NCBI RefSeq assembly: GCF_024171485.1
Contig: NZ_JALJZX010000001.1
Location: forward strand, 496,001-560,000
From: Chryseobacterium sp. HSC-36S06
GTDB taxonomy: Bacteria > Bacteroidota > Bacteroidia > Flavobacteriales > Weeksellaceae
Reading direction: 5' to 3'
DNA: 64,000 nt
Part shown: piece by piece, positions 26,067 to 35,500 of the stretch
Layout of the letters: the number at the start of each line of letters is the position of its first letter
How positions within the stretch are numbered: the first letter of the stretch is position 1
Translations under genes and position numbers: made by a program
The notes under the pieces: generated by a model
The model's database searches: none
Seen by the model: the letters and a program-made list of their open reading frames with translations, nothing else
What the model was told of the DNA's origin: nothing

Positions 26067-26439
26067 TTTCAAATTTCCCAGAGAGGAAAAACTTAAACAT
26101 AAAAGTGAAATCGATCTGCTTTTTGCAAAGGGAAAATGGCAGACCTGCGGAAATCTGCGGATCATTTCTATTGATCTTGAGAAAAAACCTCAGGAAGGTT
26201 TTGTGATTCCGAATCAGAAATTTGGAGTGTCTGTTTCGAAGAGATATTTCAAGAAAGCCGTAGACCGCAACCGGATTAAAAGATTGCTGCGCGAAGCATA
26301 CCGTCTTAACAAAGAAATTTTCACCGACGTTTTTGGGGGAAAATCAATATCAATGATTTTCTGGATTTCAAACGAAAAACCAAGCAGTTTTCAATCTCTG
26401 GAAGAAAATTTCGTAACCCTCTGTAAATCAAAAAAATAA
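26059..26439 (+). CDS. rnpA: Ribonuclease P protein component
   Basis: A 126-residue basic protein with the RNase P signature DRNRIKRLLREAYR (69-82). It binds the RNase P RNA and helps trim the 5' end of tRNA precursors. The start at 26059 (MTDFKFPREEKLK) overlaps the tcdA stop and gives the normal N-terminus; the frame is open further upstream only inside tcdA. The usual neighbour rpmH is absent. Confidence 0.92.
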   Translation: MTDFKFPREEKLKHKSEIDLLFAKGKWQTCGNLRIISIDLEKKPQEGFVIPNQKFGVSVSKRYFKKAVDRNRIKRLLREAYRLNKEIFTDVFGGKSISMIFWISNEKPSSFQSLEENFVTLCKSKK

Positions 26440-26468
26440 AATTTAATTTTTTGGAATGCATTATTTTG

Positions 26469-26476
26469 TAAATTTG
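26469..26476 (+). promoter_or_regulatory. Putative -7 element upstream of the DUF4126 gene
   Basis: TAAATTTG matches TAnnTTTG, 25 bases before the start codon at 26502. Confidence 0.45.
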
Positions 26477-26501
26477 ATTGTTAATCTAAATCCATCAAAA
26501 A

Positions 26502-27149
26502 ATGTCAGATCAAATTCCATTTCTTCCCTATATCATCAGTGCATTCATCGGGATCGGACTTGCCGCAGCGACAGGTTTCAGGGTTTTTATGCCTATGTTT
26601 GCTGTAAGTCTGGCTTCTTATTTAGGCTGGATTCCCATGAATGAAAGTTTTGAGTGGATAGCCGGACTTCCAACATTAATCACAACAGGGATTGCGATGG
26701 TTGCTGAAATTCTTGCGTATTATATTCCATTTATCGATCATCTTTTAGATACGATTTCGGTTCCGCTAGCCACTATTGCCGGTTCGGTGATGTTCGCCAG
26801 TCAGTTTGCCGATATCGGAACTTTTCCGCAATGGGCTTTAGCGCTAATTGCTGGGGGCGGAACCGCAGCAGCCATAAGTTCCGGTTTTGCAGGAACACGT
26901 GCTGCATCTACAGCCACAACTGGTGGTTTGGGAAATTCAGTAGTCGCTACAGCAGAAACTGCGGGTGCAGGAATTATGTCTTTTCTGGCGCTTGTGGCAC
27001 CGGTAATTGCATTTATCGCTGCCGTGGCACTCATTATTACCGTACTGGTTTTGGGAAAAAAACTTTGGAGGAAATTCAGGAATTTTAATTCAGACCGAAA
27101 TGCTAAAGTGATAAATATAGACGCAGTGGACCAAAAAAATTTGGAATAG
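26502..27149 (+). CDS. DUF4126 family membrane protein
   Basis: A 215-residue protein with about five hydrophobic segments. Features of the DUF4126 family are visible: an N-terminal IGIGLAAATGFRVFMPMF helix, an internal GGGTAAAISSGFAGTRAAST stretch rich in small residues, and a C-terminal membrane helix followed by a short basic tail. The function of the family is unknown. It follows rnpA but has its own promoter-like box. Confidence 0.75.
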   Translation: MSDQIPFLPYIISAFIGIGLAAATGFRVFMPMFAVSLASYLGWIPMNESFEWIAGLPTLITTGIAMVAEILAYYIPFIDHLLDTISVPLATIAGSVMFASQFADIGTFPQWALALIAGGGTAAAISSGFAGTRAASTATTGGLGNSVVATAETAGAGIMSFLALVAPVIAFIAAVALIITVLVLGKKLWRKFRNFNSDRNAKVINIDAVDQKNLE

Positions 27150-27156
27150 CTGGCTT

Positions 27157-27531
27157 TTACTTCTGGAAAAACATTTTGACGGCGACCACGAACATAAGAA
27201 TTGCAAACACTTTTCTCAACATTTCCTGAGAAAGAGTAATCGCTGTTTTACTCCCGAGATAACTCCCCAGAACGAATCCTGCACAGAGCAGAAGCGTTGT
27301 TTTAATATCAACATTTCCTGTTTTGTAATAATTCATGACTCCAAGAATTCCGACAGGAAGAATTAAAAGTGCTAACGTCGTTCCCTGCGCTTTATGCTGG
27401 GTGAAACCGAAGAGTAAAACCAGTACCGGTACCATCACAATACCTCCGCCGATGCCCACCAAACCGCTTAAATAGCCGGCCAATAATCCCAACAATATAA
27501 GTCCGATAATAAGTGTCGCATCCATTTTCAT
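27157..27531 (-). CDS. Half-size TauE/SafE family permease
   Basis: A 124-residue membrane protein with about four helices. The first has the family motif GYLSGLVGIGGGIVMVPVLVLLFG. It equals one of the two repeats of full-length TauE/SafE transporters (about 250 residues), such as the one at 40933 in this window. It would have to dimerise to form a full transporter. The reading frame is intact and short relatives are common in Bacteroidota, so I do not regard it as truncated. ATG at 27525 is an alternative start. Confidence 0.75.
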   Translation of the reverse strand: MKMDATLIIGLILLGLLAGYLSGLVGIGGGIVMVPVLVLLFGFTQHKAQGTTLALLILPVGILGVMNYYKTGNVDIKTTLLLCAGFVLGSYLGSKTAITLSQEMLRKVFAILMFVVAVKMFFQK

Positions 27532-27541
27532 GAGGTTTTAG

Positions 27542-29254
27542 TTATTTGTTCTGTCTTAAATCTTTAACGAAACTGATCTGTTCGGCGAAATAGGTTTCTT
27601 TTTCCGGATGTTTTTCTGATAAAATCTGGTAAGCTTTTATGGCTTTGGAATACAGCTTCTGTTCAACGTAAAGTTTCGCAAGTGTTTCGGTCATCAGGTG
27701 CGAAATATTATCGCTTTTTTCCTTCACTACAAAATCTGATTCTTCTTTAAGTTTTGAAATTTTCGGTTCTTTCACGATGAAATTTTCAATAACAGTGTTT
27801 TTTATTTCTGCTTTTGAAGTGGGCTTTTTAACAGAATCGGTTTGAGTTCTGTCGATTTTCAGCCAGTTTTGCCAAGTGTTGATGAAAGTCGGAATGTTAC
27901 TTTGTTCGAGTTTTGCGTTTTCTTCCTCAAATGGTTTTTCAGTTTTAGGTTCAATGGCAGCTACATTCTGCCCGAAAAACGAAACATTGAAAACAGGTCT
28001 TTCCTCACTTTTTTCTTCTGAAGGAATTTCCGAAACGGTTTGTATGTTTTCAGATTCAGGTTGGGCAGAAACACTTTTCTGAGAAACAGGCTCATCTTCT
28101 TTTCCAATTAACGCGTCAGGGGTATTCCCGGCAAAAGACATGGGTTTCCACGCTTTATTTTCTGCAGGAGTGGTTTCTTCTTTCGTAACCGGTTTTATAA
28201 TTTCCCCGATTTCGTCATTTTGCTGCCCCACTTCTGAAATAATTTCTACTTCAGCTTCGGTCACTGTTTCCTGAGGGGTATTTTCTTCAGGTTTTGCGAC
28301 TTCGAAAGTCTGGGTTTCAGAAAAGTTCAAGCCGGTGTTTTGAGTTTCCTCCTCTTTCTCTTTGGTCTCAGGTTTTTTCCTCGACTTCATTTTTGCTTCA
28401 ACTTCTGCAATCAGTCGCTGCATCTCGATTTCATGCTTGTTGAGCTGCGGTTTTGGGACTTCGTAATCAGTCCTTTCCGCGGGTTTCGCAACGATTTTAA
28501 CCTCAGACAAGAATTCCGGCGTCCCATGGAAACTGATTTCCGCCGGATCTTCCACCATCTCATTTTTTAAAGAAAGATCTTCATCAATGATGGTTTCAGG
28601 TTGTAGCGGCTGTGTATCTTTTTCGATACGAAGTTCTGTCTGTACGATCGGGAAGGACCTTTCGGCTTCTTCCGGCAAGTTTTGTTCTTTGGTATTTTCA
28701 GAAATTACATTCCCGGTTACTTCGTTTGGCTCCTGAACCGGTTTTGGAATCTCAGTGGTATAAGGTTCATTTGGTTTATTCTCAATACTTTGCGTAATAA
28801 TTTGTCCGGACTCCAGAGTGGATTCCAAATCAATAACCTCATTTTTGCGTTCAAGAAAATCCTCTTCCCCTTCGAACAAAATCCTGTTCAAAGCGCCATT
28901 TACGTAAACGGGTTTGGGCTGCTCCTGCTGAACGGACTGTACTGCTGGAAAAATCTCCGCTCTGTTTTCTTCGCTCCTTTTCTTCAACTCAAGAACGTCG
29001 GTCCGGGGTTTTTTCTCTAGCTCTGAATTTTTATTGATAAACTGATAAAGTATTTTTTTATCTGTTGTATATGCCGCAGTGGTGGAAAGTGCGTTCTGGT
29101 ATTCCTCCGGATTCAGCTTGTGGATTCCATACAGGTGTAACGCTCTGATGTTCTGAACATAAGGGTGTTTTTTTATTTCAGAATTCAGGATTTCTAAATC
29201 CTGAGTCTGAAATAATTCGGGGTTTTTTATTAATTCTAAAACTCTTGCGTTCAT
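27542..29254 (-). CDS. Large acidic protein with C-terminal TPR-like segment
   Basis: A 570-residue protein with no signal peptide. The N-terminal 70 residues form a helical domain (PYVQNIRALHLYGIHKL). The centre, about residues 90-480, is low-complexity and rich in Glu, Pro, Lys and Thr. The C-terminal 60 residues (LAKLYVEQKLYSKAIKAYQI) look like TPR helices. The gene is directly joined to lptE, with its start codon at the lptE stop. No function is known; the architecture suggests an intracellular scaffold. Confidence 0.6.
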   Translation of the reverse strand: MNARVLELIKNPELFQTQDLEILNSEIKKHPYVQNIRALHLYGIHKLNPEEYQNALSTTAAYTTDKKILYQFINKNSELEKKPRTDVLELKKRSEENRAEIFPAVQSVQQEQPKPVYVNGALNRILFEGEEDFLERKNEVIDLESTLESGQIITQSIENKPNEPYTTEIPKPVQEPNEVTGNVISENTKEQNLPEEAERSFPIVQTELRIEKDTQPLQPETIIDEDLSLKNEMVEDPAEISFHGTPEFLSEVKIVAKPAERTDYEVPKPQLNKHEIEMQRLIAEVEAKMKSRKKPETKEKEEETQNTGLNFSETQTFEVAKPEENTPQETVTEAEVEIISEVGQQNDEIGEIIKPVTKEETTPAENKAWKPMSFAGNTPDALIGKEDEPVSQKSVSAQPESENIQTVSEIPSEEKSEERPVFNVSFFGQNVAAIEPKTEKPFEEENAKLEQSNIPTFINTWQNWLKIDRTQTDSVKKPTSKAEIKNTVIENFIVKEPKISKLKEESDFVVKEKSDNISHLMTETLAKLYVEQKLYSKAIKAYQILSEKHPEKETYFAEQISFVKDLRQNK

Positions 29255-29793
29255 TACCAGTTGGCTACAATATCGTTAAAAATTTTATTGATGATTCTTT
29301 CGTTCACCACTTTCACCTGTGAGGCTTCAATAGCGTTAATGTCCAGATCACTGCTGAAAACCGCTTCGTCTGAATACGTTCTGTCGAAACTTTTGTCTGG
29401 TTCTATTTTGTTTTCGTAATGCACTTTAACAGTGATAGTTAACTTGTTTTGCGCTGCCTGAATATTTCCGCCCGGAGCGTTTACCGCAGTAGAGATGGTG
29501 GTTGGTGTGATGGAATAGTCCGTTATTTCACCTTCAATCAGGATATCAGGATTTTCAGCAGCGCCTTTTAAAGTTGTTCTCTGCAGGAATCTGTTCTGAA
29601 TATCGGTAGAGAACTGCTGGGCCAGATTTGGATTCATAAGCGCAGCATTATTCGGGAAATCTTTTATCTGAATCGTTTTGGTTTCCGGGCTCAGCGATGA
29701 ACCTGTGAAACTGTAACAGCTTTGAAGAAAGAATAAAGAAAGAAGAGAAAAGAATAAAACTTTTTGCCTTCTTGGTAATATGATATGATCCAT
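29254..29793 (-). CDS. lptE: LPS assembly lipoprotein LptE
   Basis: A 179-residue lipoprotein (signal with lipobox FLQSC) of the LptE family. The mature part has the conserved CYSFTGSSLSPETKTIQIKDF start, then a two-layer alpha/beta domain containing the LIEGEITDYSITP strand. In the outer membrane LptE plugs the LptD barrel that delivers lipopolysaccharide to the cell surface. The gene shares one base with each neighbour, so it is translationally coupled to the sigma-54 activator upstream and the acidic protein downstream. Confidence 0.85.
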   Translation of the reverse strand: MDHIILPRRQKVLFFSLLSLFFLQSCYSFTGSSLSPETKTIQIKDFPNNAALMNPNLAQQFSTDIQNRFLQRTTLKGAAENPDILIEGEITDYSITPTTISTAVNAPGGNIQAAQNKLTITVKVHYENKIEPDKSFDRTYSDEAVFSSDLDINAIEASQVKVVNERIINKIFNDIVANW

Positions 29794-31076
29794 TAATCTT
29801 CCAAATTATATTGTTTGATCTTTCTGTAAAGGGTTCGCTGAGAAATTCCCAATTCTTCTGCTGCCTTGTTTCTCCTGCCTTTGTGCTTTTCTAAAGCTTT
29901 GACAATCAGTTCTCGCTCATTGTTTTGTAGTGAAAGCGAATCCGGTTTCGTTTCCTCAATTTCTATATCTTCTACATCATCGTAATCATCATTTCCTTCT
30001 GAAATAATCGTCGGGTTTTGATACTGATTAGCATTATTGTTTTCAAAATAAAGCAGCGATCCGGAATTCTGAACCTGAGTTTCCGGCGTGAAAACCCGGT
30101 TGATCAGATTTTTTTCCTGATTGCTGAAATCGTTGTTCCCACGGTTCTTTATGAGTTCCGAAGTTAATGATTTTAAATCATTCAGGTCATTCCGCATGTC
30201 GAAAAGGATTTTATACATAATCTCCCTTTCAGAATTAAATTCCGAATTCGAAATTCCGGCACCGTTTTTCTGCACCACAGCCGGCAAATTTGTAGTAGTC
30301 GGAATATATTCAGCGAGTTTTACAGAATTGACGGTCCTGTTTTGCTCTACTACCGTCATCTGTTCCACGAGATTCCTCAACTGTCGGATGTTTCCGGGGA
30401 AAGGATATTTTTCGAGGTAATTCACCGCATCATCTGTCAGTACAAGTTCGGGCATTCTATATTTTTCAGCGAAATCTACCGCGAACTTCCGGTAAAGCAA
30501 ATGAATATCTCCTTTTCTTTCTCTTAAAGGCGGCATGTCGATCTGCACCGTATTTAAACGGTAGTACAAATCTTCCCTAAACCTTCCGTCGTGAATTGCA
30601 TTAAGCATATTGACATTTGTTGCTGCCACGATTCTCACATCCGTTTTCTGAATCTGGGAAGAACCTACTTTCATAAATTCACCGCTTTCTAAAACACGGA
30701 GCAAGCGAACCTGGGTTTGCAGCGGAAGTTCGCCTACTTCATCAAGGAAAATTGTGCCTCCGTCGGCTACTTCAAAATATCCTTTTCTGGTGGATGTTGC
30801 GCCGGTGAAGGCTCCTTTTTCATGACCGAAAAGTTCAGAATCAATGGTTCCCTCCGGAATTGCACCGCAGTTTACAACAATATAGGGCTGGTGTTTTCTT
30901 CTTGATTCACCGTGGATAATCTTCGGGATAAATTCTTTTCCAACACCGGATTCCCCCATCACCAATACGGAAATATCGGTTGGTGCAACCTGAATAGCTT
31001 TTTCCAAAGCACGGTTAAGCGCAGGATAATTTCCGATGATTCCGAAACGTGTTTTCAGTGATTGTAAATCTGTCAT
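29793..31076 (-). CDS. Sigma-54-dependent activator without receiver domain
   Basis: A 427-residue protein beginning directly with the AAA+ domain: Walker A GESGVGKE (41-48), the sigma-54-contacting loop GAFTGAT (88-94), and Walker B GGTIFLDEVGELP. There is no N-terminal receiver, GAF or PAS domain. An acidic linker (about 260-385, including DDYDDVEDIEIEETK) leads to a C-terminal Fis-type HTH (KAAEELGISQRTLYRKIKQY). It should activate RpoN-dependent promoters. With no sensory domain, control must come through expression level or a partner. It is in an operon with lptE, and miaB lies upstream. Confidence 0.88.
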   Translation of the reverse strand: MTDLQSLKTRFGIIGNYPALNRALEKAIQVAPTDISVLVMGESGVGKEFIPKIIHGESRRKHQPYIVVNCGAIPEGTIDSELFGHEKGAFTGATSTRKGYFEVADGGTIFLDEVGELPLQTQVRLLRVLESGEFMKVGSSQIQKTDVRIVAATNVNMLNAIHDGRFREDLYYRLNTVQIDMPPLRERKGDIHLLYRKFAVDFAEKYRMPELVLTDDAVNYLEKYPFPGNIRQLRNLVEQMTVVEQNRTVNSVKLAEYIPTTTNLPAVVQKNGAGISNSEFNSEREIMYKILFDMRNDLNDLKSLTSELIKNRGNNDFSNQEKNLINRVFTPETQVQNSGSLLYFENNNANQYQNPTIISEGNDDYDDVEDIEIEETKPDSLSLQNNERELIVKALEKHKGRRNKAAEELGISQRTLYRKIKQYNLED

Positions 31077-31129
31077 TTTTTAAAATTCAAAGTTTGCAAA
31101 AAGTTGTAGAGATTTACTTTTGGATCAAA

Positions 31130-32578
31130 TTACACCGTAATCTCAGCTGCGGTTGTCCCCAAAAGTGTTCCCTGTGTATTGCCGTGAACAAAAACAGACA
31201 CAATGTCGCCTAATTTCTGACCTTCGAGTTTATCAAAAACACAGACAGCGTTCTGCGAATTGCGGCCTTTCCACTGGTTTTCGTTTTTTCTTGAAGTACC
31301 TTCGATCAGCACTTCATGAATTCTGCCAACATAACCCTGCATTCTTGTGCGTGAAAGTTCGCCCTGAAGTGCGATGACTTCTGCCAAACGTCTCTGCTTC
31401 ACATCCGCAGGAACATCGTCTTCCATTTTTTTGTGAGCGGGAGTTCCCGGTCTTTCGGAGTAAGCAAACATATATCCGTAATCGTATTCTACGTCCCTCA
31501 TAAGTGAAAGCGTAAGTTGGTGATCTTCTTCAGTTTCGCCACAGAAACCTATAATCATATCCTGAGAAAAAGAGATATCAGGAACAATTTCTTTACCTTT
31601 CTTAATTAAGTCCAAATATTCCTGACGTGTGTGCTGGCGGTTCATTTTTTCTAAAATCCGGTCGCTTCCGCTTTGAACCGGAAGATGCACATATTTACAG
31701 ATATTGTTGTGTTTCGCAATCACCCGGAAAACCTCTTCCGTCATTTCGTGTGGATTGGACGTGGAAAAGCGGATTCTCATTTCAGGTACTGCAACAGCAA
31801 CCATATCAAGGAGTTGGGCGAAGTTCACCGCGGTGAGTTTCTGCATTTCGGTAGCGTTTTTGAAATCCTTTTTGGGGCCGCCTCCGTACCAAAGGTAGGA
31901 GTCAACGTTTTGTCCCAAAAGTGTGATTTCCTTATAACCGCTGTTCCATAAATCCCGGCACTCATTGATAATTGAGTGCGGATCGCGGCTTCTTTCGCGT
32001 CCCCTGGTAAAAGGAACTACACAAAATGTACACATATTATCGCAGCCCCGGGTAATGGTAACAAATGCGGTAACGCCATTTCCACCCAATCGCACTGGAT
32101 TGATGTCGGCGTAGGTTTCTTCTTTGGAAAGAATTACATTAATGGCATCGCGTCCGCCGTCAGTTTCCTTTAAAAGGTTTGGTAAATCTCTGTAGGCATC
32201 GGGTCCCACAACTAAATCAACCAATTGTTCCTCTTCGAGGAATTTGGTTTTCAAGCGCTCGGCCATACAGCCCAGCACGCCCACCGTAAGATTGGGTTTG
32301 GCTTTCTTTAAATTTTTGAACTGCGACAAACGCATTCTTACCGTTTGCTCTGCTTTTTCACGGATGGAACATGTGTTCAGAAGAATTAAATCAGCTTCTT
32401 CCTGATTAAGCGTCGTGTTATAACCCTGCTCATTAAGGATGGATGCAACAATCTCGGAATCCGAAAAATTCATCTGGCATCCGTAACTTTCGAGAAAAAG
32501 TTTTTTAGTGTTCTGCGGTTTTTCTGCGATGGCGAAGGCTTCCCCCTGCTTGGTTTCGTCTATATATTTTTCCTGCAC
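31130..32578 (-). CDS. miaB: tRNA-2-methylthio-N6-dimethylallyladenosine synthase MiaB
   Basis: A 482-residue radical-SAM methylthiotransferase that adds a methylthio group to i6A37 in tRNAs. The N-terminal cluster cysteines are C34, C70 and C104. The radical-SAM motif is CDNMCTFC (C179, C183, C186), followed by [19 protein letters not shown]-binding domain closes the protein (about 410-480). Both Fe-S clusters depend on a working SUF system. A TAnnTTTG box on the minus strand at 32668-32675 could be its promoter, giving an 80-base leader. Confidence 0.95.
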   Translation of the reverse strand: MQEKYIDETKQGEAFAIAEKPQNTKKLFLESYGCQMNFSDSEIVASILNEQGYNTTLNQEEADLILLNTCSIREKAEQTVRMRLSQFKNLKKAKPNLTVGVLGCMAERLKTKFLEEEQLVDLVVGPDAYRDLPNLLKETDGGRDAINVILSKEETYADINPVRLGGNGVTAFVTITRGCDNMCTFCVVPFTRGRERSRDPHSIINECRDLWNSGYKEITLLGQNVDSYLWYGGGPKKDFKNATEMQKLTAVNFAQLLDMVAVAVPEMRIRFSTSNPHEMTEEVFRVIAKHNNICKYVHLPVQSGSDRILEKMNRQHTRQEYLDLIKKGKEIVPDISFSQDMIIGFCGETEEDHQLTLSLMRDVEYDYGYMFAYSERPGTPAHKKMEDDVPADVKQRRLAEVIALQGELSRTRMQGYVGRIHEVLIEGTSRKNENQWKGRNSQNAVCVFDKLEGQKLGDIVSVFVHGNTQGTLLGTTAAEITV

Positions 32579-32704
32579 TTTTGTAGATTTTAGGTGGTTT
32601 GAAATTTAGAAATTACCTGAAAATGCAACAGCCAAATTCTCTTTATTCAACCCGAAAGATTAAAGCGCAAAGATAATAATTTTAGTGACAGAATGGCAGG
32701 ATAT

Positions 32705-33424
32705 TTAATCCATTTTAAATGATAAAGGTAATCTGAAGCGATATCTCACTGGAATTCCGTGGATGTTTCCAGGAGTCCATTTGTTGCGGATCTGCGATAT
32801 TCCTTTAACTACCATATCGTCAAAAGCTTTTAGGCCTGAAGATTCCGCCAGCTGTATATTGCTTATTTTCCCGTCCGGCTCTACTATAAAAGTTACCTCA
32901 AGTCTGAAAGTTCCGTTAAAAGTAAAGCGCGATAAGTCAATGCTTTGGAAGACCTTCTTTCGGAAATTATTAATCCCACCCTCATATGTTGCCATTTCCA
33001 TATCGTTTACAGGATCGTAACCTTGCGGTAATTCCTGAAACAGTTCATGAGGAATGATCCAGAAACTTGTAACGGCAGCAACTTTATTACCATCTACAAG
33101 AGCTGGATTCCAACCGGTTAAGTATTTGGCAACCTCTTTTGTAAGTTCAAATGCACATTTGTTTTTGTCCAGACTTTCAGAGTCTTCGCTTTTAACATAC
33201 TTGATCTTCTTGTCGGGATACACTACAATCCGGAAACTGAAAGCTTCTTTTTTATTTTCGCAGGGCTGGAGTTTTTTATCTTTCAGGACCTGATGAAAGT
33301 CTTTGTAAAACTGAACATTCCCGCCAGTATAATCCGTTTGTCCGGCAGGGTACTGCTCGTAGATGTCTTGTGCAAAAGAATTTGAGTACAGTATAAATAA
33401 GATAAAAATAAGGTAATGGCGCAT
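32705..33424 (-). CDS. Exported TonB-C-like protein, array member 1
   Basis: A 239-residue protein with a signal peptide (residues 1-18, ending SFAQ). It has two halves: an N-terminal one with GGNVQFYKDFHQVLKDKKLQPC and a Lys-Cys pair, and a C-terminal one with YEGGINNFRKKVFQSIDL, VEPDGKISNIQLAESSG and KWTPGNIHGIPVRYRFRLP. The second half is the typical TonB C-terminal-like fold. Unlike TonB there is no membrane anchor or Pro-rich spacer, so it is not an energy transducer. It is the closest relative of the next two genes and is the last of five tandem copies on the minus strand. Confidence 0.7.
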   Translation of the reverse strand: MRHYLIFILFILYSNSFAQDIYEQYPAGQTDYTGGNVQFYKDFHQVLKDKKLQPCENKKEAFSFRIVVYPDKKIKYVKSEDSESLDKNKCAFELTKEVAKYLTGWNPALVDGNKVAAVTSFWIIPHELFQELPQGYDPVNDMEMATYEGGINNFRKKVFQSIDLSRFTFNGTFRLEVTFIVEPDGKISNIQLAESSGLKAFDDMVVKGISQIRNKWTPGNIHGIPVRYRFRLPLSFKMD

Positions 33425-33434
33425 TTTAAAGTCT

Positions 33435-34166
33435 TTAATATTCAGGATCAGTAGTAGCGGTTAAATGGTATTTATAGCGAAAATCTACGGGAATGCCGTT
33501 AACTGTTGCGGGTTTCCATTTTTTCTTCATGCTTTTAAAGGCGTAAAAAAGCATACGGTCAAATTCTTCCAGTCCGGTTTTTTTGGTCAACACAATATCT
33601 TCCAGTTTACCCTCTTTGGTGATGATAAACTCTGCTTCTATCGTGAAACGGTCTTCCCACCGAAACCTTTTCAGGTCCAGATTTGACTTCAGCTGTTTCC
33701 AGAAATGGTTCATATGGTCTTCGCCGGCATTATTGTAAACGGGAGTTGTCACCGCCGGAGAATATTGGGCATTATTTTCCTCGAAAATCTGGTCCGGAAA
33801 AATCATAAAACGTGCAATAGCTGGCTGTGCGGACCCATTTATGATCGCAGGATTCCATTTTGTCTGGTATTTCGCAACTTCACGTGCAAGATCAGAGGCA
33901 CATTTGTTATCGGCTAAGTAATTGGGATGCTGGTCTTTGATAAAATTGATCGATGCATCAGCATTAACTAAAACCGAAAATTGGTAGAACTGTGATTTAT
34001 CTGCACAGGGCTGTAGTTTTTTTTCTAAAACAATGTCGTGAAAGTCTTTGTAATAAGCCTCGTAACCGCCTATATAAGGGGATTGAGCCGGAGGAAATTC
34101 ATGGACAGTTTGAGACGACAGGAAGAGCGGAAATGCTAATAAAGGCCAGAGCAGCTGTTGTTTCAT
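33435..34166 (-). CDS. Exported TonB-C-like protein, array member 2
   Basis: A 243-residue exported protein with a signal peptide. The first half has PYIGGYEAYYKDFHDIVLEK followed by KLQPC, the second has ITKEGKLEDIVLTKKTGLEEFDRM and KKWKPATVNGIPVDFRYKYHL. It keeps the plan of member 1 (paired half-domains, two conserved Cys in the first half), but the GG of the second half is lost. It is ten bases from member 1, so the two are probably co-transcribed. Confidence 0.7.
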   Translation of the reverse strand: MKQQLLWPLLAFPLFLSSQTVHEFPPAQSPYIGGYEAYYKDFHDIVLEKKLQPCADKSQFYQFSVLVNADASINFIKDQHPNYLADNKCASDLAREVAKYQTKWNPAIINGSAQPAIARFMIFPDQIFEENNAQYSPAVTTPVYNNAGEDHMNHFWKQLKSNLDLKRFRWEDRFTIEAEFIITKEGKLEDIVLTKKTGLEEFDRMLFYAFKSMKKKWKPATVNGIPVDFRYKYHLTATTDPEY

Positions 34167-34179
34167 AGGGGTTTTTCGC

Positions 34180-34896
34180 TTAAGTATTTGAAAAAGACAT
34201 AGGCATTCTAAACTTAAATCTTACCGGTACTCCGTGCAAAGTCGCTGGTTTCCACTTGTTTTTTATCTTTTTAATGCTGCGCAGAATCATCTCATCGTAT
34301 TCTTTGAGACCAGATGAATTTTCCAGCTTCAAATTTTCCATTTCGCCTTTCTCATCCAGTACAAACAAAACCGTGACAGTTACTTTTCCTTTACCCTTTA
34401 CGTAAAAGTCCTGAGGATCGGTCCTTTTCATAACTTCTTTCCTGAAAGCATCAATTCCACCCTCAAAAGTGGGCAATACTATTAAATCCTCAGCATTATA
34501 CCCGGCTTTGAAGTTGTTGAAAAAAGCATCCGGATAAATATAGTATTGTTCTACAGCTGCTTTCGGGCTGCCATCGATTTTAGCCGAAACCCATCCAGGC
34601 ATATTTTTTACAACTTCTTTTGTAATTTCCCGGGCACATTTGTTTTCAGATTTCTGTAATTTTTCGGGGTCATAAAGGACCGCTGTGTCATTTTCCAGCA
34701 CTACAACATATGCGGATAGAAATTCATTTTTGTTGTCGCAGGGTTTAAGTTTTTTCTCAAGCAGTACTTTCTGAAAATCTTTATAAAAATTTGTTTTGCC
34801 TCCGAGGTAGCTGTGCTGATCGTTGGGAAAAGTTATGAGTTGAGTTTGGCCGCTTAAAAAAGTACTGATAAACAGAAGAAAATAGAATAATTTCAT
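34180..34896 (-). CDS. Exported TonB-C-like protein, array member 3
   Basis: A 238-residue exported protein with a signal peptide (residues 1-16). The first half has YLGGKTNFYKDFQKVLLEKK and two conserved Cys; the second has FEGGIDAFRKEVMKRTD, LDEKGEMENLKLENSSGLKEYDEM and KWKPATLHGVPVRFKFRMPM. It is thirteen bases upstream of member 2, and the three form a tight unit. The fold prediction comes from the motifs; no partner is known. Confidence 0.7.
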   Translation of the reverse strand: MKLFYFLLFISTFLSGQTQLITFPNDQHSYLGGKTNFYKDFQKVLLEKKLKPCDNKNEFLSAYVVVLENDTAVLYDPEKLQKSENKCAREITKEVVKNMPGWVSAKIDGSPKAAVEQYYIYPDAFFNNFKAGYNAEDLIVLPTFEGGIDAFRKEVMKRTDPQDFYVKGKGKVTVTVLFVLDEKGEMENLKLENSSGLKEYDEMILRSIKKIKNKWKPATLHGVPVRFKFRMPMSFSNT

Positions 34897-34922
34897 TCAA
34901 TAATATTTTCCTAAATATAAAA

Positions 34923-34950
34923 AAAAACTTTGCACCGAATGCAAAGTTTA
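34923..34950 (-). terminator. Terminator between array members 3 and 4
   Basis: Stem AAACTTTGC (34925-34933) with GCAAAGTTT (34941-34949), followed on the minus strand by T. It ends the transcript of member 4 and isolates members 1-3 as a separate unit. Confidence 0.75.
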
Positions 34951-34955
34951 ATTTT

Positions 34956-35438
34956 TTAAAGATCGAAACTTTCTGTCCTGAAATTTATTTTCTGTCTCAG
35001 CTTAGAATCTACCGGCGAACCGTTGCAGTTTGCAGGCGTAAATTTGGGATTCATCTTCCTTAATGCGAGTTCAATGTCACGGTAAAGAAGGTTGCTGTTC
35101 GGAACTTCGGGTTTTAATTCCAAACGCTGCAGATTTCCATTTTTACTGATGTTGATGATCAGCTCGAAAGTACCGTTCACTGAATAAAATCCTGTATCCA
35201 GATAACCGCGCATATTCGTTAAAAGCGTCTGTTTGAAAGCATTTTCGCCACCCGGAAACTGGGCGTAAACCGCATTTTCGCATTTTAGTCTGTAAAATTC
35301 GAGCGGATTATTGATGTCGTAAGAAATCGCCAGTTTGCCTCCTTCTGTAGTGTTTTCTGAAATGTCGTTATCCTCAACAAGGTATTGCGCATTTAAAAAC
35401 GTACAGGAAAGAATAAACAGTAATGCTAATTTTTTCAT
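34956..35438 (-). CDS. Short exported TonB-C-like protein, array member 4
   Basis: A 160-residue exported protein (signal peptide ending FLNA). It contains a single TonB-C-like domain with FPGGENAFKQTLLTNMRGYL, the NISKNGNLQRLELKP strand pair and KFTPANCNGSPVDSKLRQKINF. It corresponds to only the second half of members 1-3. The FPGGE motif is typical of TonB-C-like domains in Bacteroidota. A terminator follows directly. Confidence 0.72.
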   Translation of the reverse strand: MKKLALLFILSCTFLNAQYLVEDNDISENTTEGGKLAISYDINNPLEFYRLKCENAVYAQFPGGENAFKQTLLTNMRGYLDTGFYSVNGTFELIINISKNGNLQRLELKPEVPNSNLLYRDIELALRKMNPKFTPANCNGSPVDSKLRQKINFRTESFDL

Positions 35439-35500
35439 TGCTTTAAATTTTGATTAAAGTTACCGCTTTTCTGAAAGAACTTAAAATTTTCAGCCCGCTT

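Noticed and set aside
25800-26165. 121-codon minus-strand frame opposite tcdA and rnpA
   Set aside because: It spans the overlap of two confident genes and has no family features.
27157-27531. Half-size TauE protein as a truncated pseudogene
   Set aside because: The frame is intact, begins and ends at domain borders, and half-size relatives are common, so I kept it as a real gene.
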